Below the pieces are notes generated by a model, which saw only the letters and a program-made list of their open reading frames with translations, was not told the origin of the DNA and made no database searches. The position numbers were made by a program, and so were the translations under genes. 64,000 nucleotides of DNA, from the NCBI GenBank assembly GCA_013399855.1, contig VXAY01001092.1, positions 298,745 to 362,744 on the forward strand. The letters are read 5' to 3'. Positions 60,338-64,000 of this stretch are shown here, piece after piece. The stretch is from Oxyruncus cristatus (Eukaryota; Chordata; Aves; Passeriformes; Cotingidae). Each line of letters begins with the position of its first letter. Position 1 is the stretch's first letter.

Positions 60338-61322
60338 GTTTATTGAATATTAAAAAATATAAAGTTTTACTGGTAAAATTTTAAGCTGTATAGTACATTA
60401 TGTTTATTTCAGCACTGATTTAGAAAATTCTAGTGTATGGAAAAATAGCAAGAGCAAAAGTAATAAAACAGTAATTAATTAGTGTAGAAAACAGTTTTCT
60501 TCAAAGAGATGTATAATAAACTCAGTCCAAAAAGGTTTTCAATTTACAATATAATTGATTTAAATGGTCAGACTGTATAATTTGACCAGTGCTTTCTTAA
60601 TACATCTATAACTAATAGAAAACAACTCTTTATAGTTTCATTTACTTAGAAGACTGCAAGCTGTTAAATATATTACGAAACCACTCTGTCCTTTGATATA
60701 AAATATTTCTAAGGAGACCTGCTTTTCAAAATGTCTTATTTAAAAGTCTTTATCCCTCGCATACTATGTGAACTTTCTTTGCAATTGCATATTCATTAAC
60801 AGTTGCATTTTATTGATACCTTGAACAGGAAACTTTTTTCAAAGAAAGTGGAATATGCTGTTGGGGATGGGGCATGATGTTGAAAGTGACATAATGCCAT
60901 TTTCATGAGGAGATGAGTCTGTCCCATCACAATGCTGAGCTATATAACTTTTGTATAAATTTTTTGCTTTGTCAGAAATAAAGAGTGCAGGGGATGAATC
61001 TAATGTAAAGACAAGCTTCTTATTGCCTAACGTTAGTTATCCAAGCCGCTTGTACTCAGTGAAGGAAGGCAATTCATGCCAGCCTAAGAAAACTGGTCAA
61101 GATGAAACGAGTAATGAGCTCTCTGGAGGATGCCTGCCAATCTGCACTTACAAAGAAAACTGATAGTCCTAGGTGCTTGGCCCTGAACAGATAACTGCTG
61201 CAAGTACAAAGTCTAAAGAGGTGATTCCTTCCTGCCTCCAAAGTAGTAAAATATTCTTCTATCTTTTTAGACCCTTTTTAGTTTCCTTTTATTAACTCTC
61301 TTTCAAGAACTTTTTCATCAGC
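60338..61322. other. Unique AT-rich sequence, nothing recognised
   Basis: No gene or repeat family was recognised. Confidence 0.5.
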
Positions 61323-61928
61323 TGTTCAAAGTTGACTCTTCCTTGTTGATGCACATTGCAGTTACAACCAAGAAAGTCAACCGTATTCTGGACAGCATAA
61401 AAATGTTTGTGGCCAGGAGGTGAAGGGAGGTGATTCTCCCCCTCTGTTCTCATGAAATCCCATCTGGAGCACTCCATCCAGCTCTGGGACCCTCAGTACA
61501 AGAAAGACATGGACCTGTTAGAAGAGGGCCACAAAAACAACCAGAGGGCAAAAACATCTCTACTATGAAGAAAAGCTGAGAGAGCTGGGGGGAAGAAGAA
61601 CAGATCTTATTATAGCCTTTCATTGGTTAAAGAGACACTTTTATAAAGATCTGTAGTGACAGGACAAGAGGCAATGATTTTAAACTGAAAGAGGTAGATT
61701 TAGATTTAGTAAAAGGAAGGAATTTTTTTACAGTGAGGGTGGTGATACATATACTGGAACAGGTGGCTCAGAGATGTTGTGGATGCCCTGTCATTGGTAG
61801 TGTTCAAACTCAGGGGGTTTTAACAACTTATCTAATGAAAGATGACCCTGCTTACAACAGAGATGTTTTTACTAGATGGTGTTTGAATAATACTAGACAC
61901 CCAAAACATTCTGTGATTCCATGATTCC
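61323..61928 (+). mobile_element. CR1 LINE 3' part (first of a tail-to-head pair)
   Basis: It begins in ORF2 at a region aligning with the CR1 stretch encoding an AQKANRILG-like segment (61365-61395). It proceeds through an LEHSIQLWDPQYKKDMDLL-like segment with small deletions near 61520-61560, then the RGNDFKLKE C-terminal part, and ends CATTCTGTGATTCCATGATTCC. Multiple short deletions make it one of the more decayed copies. Confidence 0.88.
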
Positions 61929-61931
61929 AAC

Positions 61932-62098
61932 AGTGTGAGTCAGCATCCCAGGAGATATTTAAAAGATGTGCAGATGTGGCACTTAGGAGCATATTTAAAG
62001 TGTTGGACTTGGCAGTGCAGAGTTAATAGCTGGACTTGATGATCTTAGAGGTCTTTTCCAGCCTAAATGATTTATGATTCTACATTTCTATGATTCTG
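61932..62098 (+). mobile_element. CR1 3' UTR fragment (second of the pair)
   Basis: It starts inside the C-terminal coding part (GTGTGAGTCAGCATCCCAGG, corresponding to VSQHPRRYL-like sequence). It continues through the TTGGCAGTGCAGAGTTAATAG and GATCTTAGAGGTCTTTTCC UTR blocks and ends with TTTCTATGATTCTGA. Its 5'-truncated edge adjoins the 3' end of the preceding CR1 within a few bases. Its UTR type differs from that neighbour, so the two are separate insertions. Confidence 0.9.
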
Positions 62099-64000
62099 AT
62101 CACTCTAGCTTAACTTCAGTTTCCATTCCAGGAAACTCTTGTATTTAGAGAATATTCATTTGCACACAGTCTAGGGAAACAATGAAAGAGTAGCTGCAAC
62201 AGATATTTTTTTCATTACCTTGCACTTCTGTTCAACCACAGAGGCTGTGATTGTCTCTCCCTTTTTCGGTGTGTTCTGTTTTGCCTGTATCAGTGTTTCC
62301 CTGCAGCATAGCAACAGTCTGACCTTAGGCTCTAACTGTTTTAACAAGGGTAGATGCATTAAATTAAATAGATTGTTATATACAGAAAAAAATACATCTC
62401 TAACTTCCCGATTCAAATCCTTCTTCACTGACAAAAATGTATCTCCCTAACCTATATACATATATTTATAAATCACCTTTCATATAAATCACTGTTTTGT
62501 TTCCCCTAATGATAAATTGTCCTTTGCCCCATATGCAAAAATCTGCTCTGCAGAGGTTCTGACTCAGAAGGTATCCTTTTAAAGCTACCCTTGAACATGC
62601 AGCAAATTCTCCAATTAGGTTTCAAGCTATAAGTCAAAATACTAATATATATGTGAAACTACATCTTAATGTTATCTAAAGTGGTACTGTGTAGTTCATA
62701 TCTACTTAATGTTTTACTAAACATTTCCTCATTTTTGATGAAAAAAAATAGTTAAATTAGACAAAGTACTCTTTGTTTCTTTAAATTATTTTTGGAGGGA
62801 TAATATTAACATTGTAGGTGTCTGATTGGGGTTTTTTAAACTACGTTTCACATAGTATAGCAGAGAACATGTTCCTTTTGCCCTATCATTTCAGTTTAAG
62901 TAATTTATTTCTCTGTGTCCTCAGAAAGACCCACAGTACTCATCATATTCATCAACATGTTTAACATAAGAATGTTATAGGTACAAATGCCACATTTCTT
63001 CTTGTTTCTTTATTTTGAGATGAATTTTATTGAAACTTGACAACACACCTTACACAAGGTATATTGCTGCCAGTTACCCATAGAAATATTACTAAACACA
63101 TACTTATATCTTATTTCTGCTGAATTTCTGTTCCATAACTGTGACTTAAATATGAGACCAAGAAGAAAAGACAATCTTTAAAAAAGAAAACAGCAACAAA
63201 ATAAACCAGTGCAAATGTGTGACAAAATCTAATTCTCATCCAATTGTGAAATGTCCACCTAAAAATGTTATGTCTATATATAAACTGCATTAGAGTTACC
63301 GGGAAAACTGAATTAACCTAATTTTGCAAGTACATAGGCATTTCTCCATTTCCCCTGTATCACCTCGTTTATTTGATTGCCTCCACTTTCCTGTTTTTGA
63401 AGAGATATTTACCATACTAATTATTTTTTAATTTATTTTTTACAAGTTTTTTGACCAGGTGTATATATGTAACATGAAAAGTTTTTTCCCGGTTTTGTTA
63501 TCCTCTTTCTATGTTCCTTGCTGTTATGGGCTCTATACCAGGTTGTGATTTACCTACCTTTCATGATGAACTCGTACATTCTCTTTTGAAAGGAAAACAT
63601 TAAAAAAATGTAAGCTCAGAGATCTCTAGGTGAGTGCATTTGAGTGTAACCAGTGATGGTGACTTAAGGTGAGCATTAGTAAGTTATTAATTGCAAGCTA
63701 TTTTTAGATCACTTATGTGTTGCCCAGTTTTCTACATCACCAGAGCTTGCCCTGCATTTATCTTTGTAGCTCTATGACTGTGAGTATGTGACAAAAAACC
63801 CCGCTTTTCTGAATGCAGTAAAATTATTTATTTCAAAATCTTTCCTTGCAAATTGACCAAATTTATCCTCTTGACTCCAGTGATAAATACAGGAGTATCT
63901 ACTGCCTTAACCAGCAGCTGAGGACATTGTGTTTGGATCATAGATTTGGTACACAGAATATATGAAAGTCCCAAGCCATTAACTGAAATACTTGGCACGT
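62099..64000. other. Unique AT-rich sequence to window end, nothing recognised
   Basis: Two overlapping frames on opposite strands (62171-62434, 62220-62450) are chance. No gene, RNA or mobile element was recognised. Confidence 0.5.

Noticed and set aside
1..64000. Assignment to the W chromosome because of retroelements
   Set aside because: Repeats are mostly short CR1 pieces at a moderate density, without the long ERV tracts typical of avian W. Sequence alone cannot settle chromosome identity.

Overview
The window reads as AT-rich, non-coding nuclear DNA from a bird, most likely a passerine. That rests on the interspersed repeats. There are many 5'-truncated CR1 LINE fragments, several ending in the diagnostic ATTCTRTG-type 3' repeat. 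There are two SINEs with a tRNA-Ile-like head and a CR1-like tail, the architecture known as TguSINE1 from zebra finch. There are also LTRs of avian endogenous retrovirus type. I see no bacterial operon, CRISPR array, rRNA or functional tRNA, and no exon or open reading frame that I recognise as a host gene. The longest open frames (up to 135 codons) are noise or run through repeats, so the window is probably intergenic or deep inside a large intron.

Layout. 1-4960: unique AT-rich DNA with a 27-base N gap and a perfect 26-bp AT palindrome. 4961-6129: a minus-strand CR1 followed by a possible ERV1-type solo LTR. 6997-7124: first SINE. 10497-14055: a nested cluster of at least five CR1 pieces in both orientations, with two separate reverse-transcriptase segments, a 0.5-kb segment of unknown origin and an expanded CR1 terminal microsatellite. 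15147-15962: a long minus-strand CR1. 15963-23180: featureless AT-rich DNA. 23181-23726: plus-strand solo LTR. 24360-24494: second, better preserved SINE. 24850-26193: two CR1 copies joined at their 5'-truncated ends. 27488-27850: probable minus-strand LTR. 33381-33955: minus-strand CR1. 36844-37006: a 163-bp element with perfect 11-bp terminal inverted repeats. 38803-38890: CR1 tail. 40650-41250: possible decayed LTR. 41251-51020: repeat-poor. 51021-51630 and 57049-57380: plus-strand CR1s. 59162-60332: a 1,171-bp solo LTR with a perfect 5-bp target-site duplication. 61323-62098: two CR1 copies joined tail to head.

No genes work together here. The window records retroelement insertion followed by decay: every CR1 is 5'-truncated or broken, and each ERV trace is at most a solo LTR with no gag, pol or env nearby. 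I did not find a previously undescribed functional system. The best leads are the 163-bp inverted-repeat element, the unexplained 0.5-kb segment inside the CR1 nest, and the TSD-flanked LTR with a GC-rich hairpin. Family names come from recalled consensus features, not from a database search.
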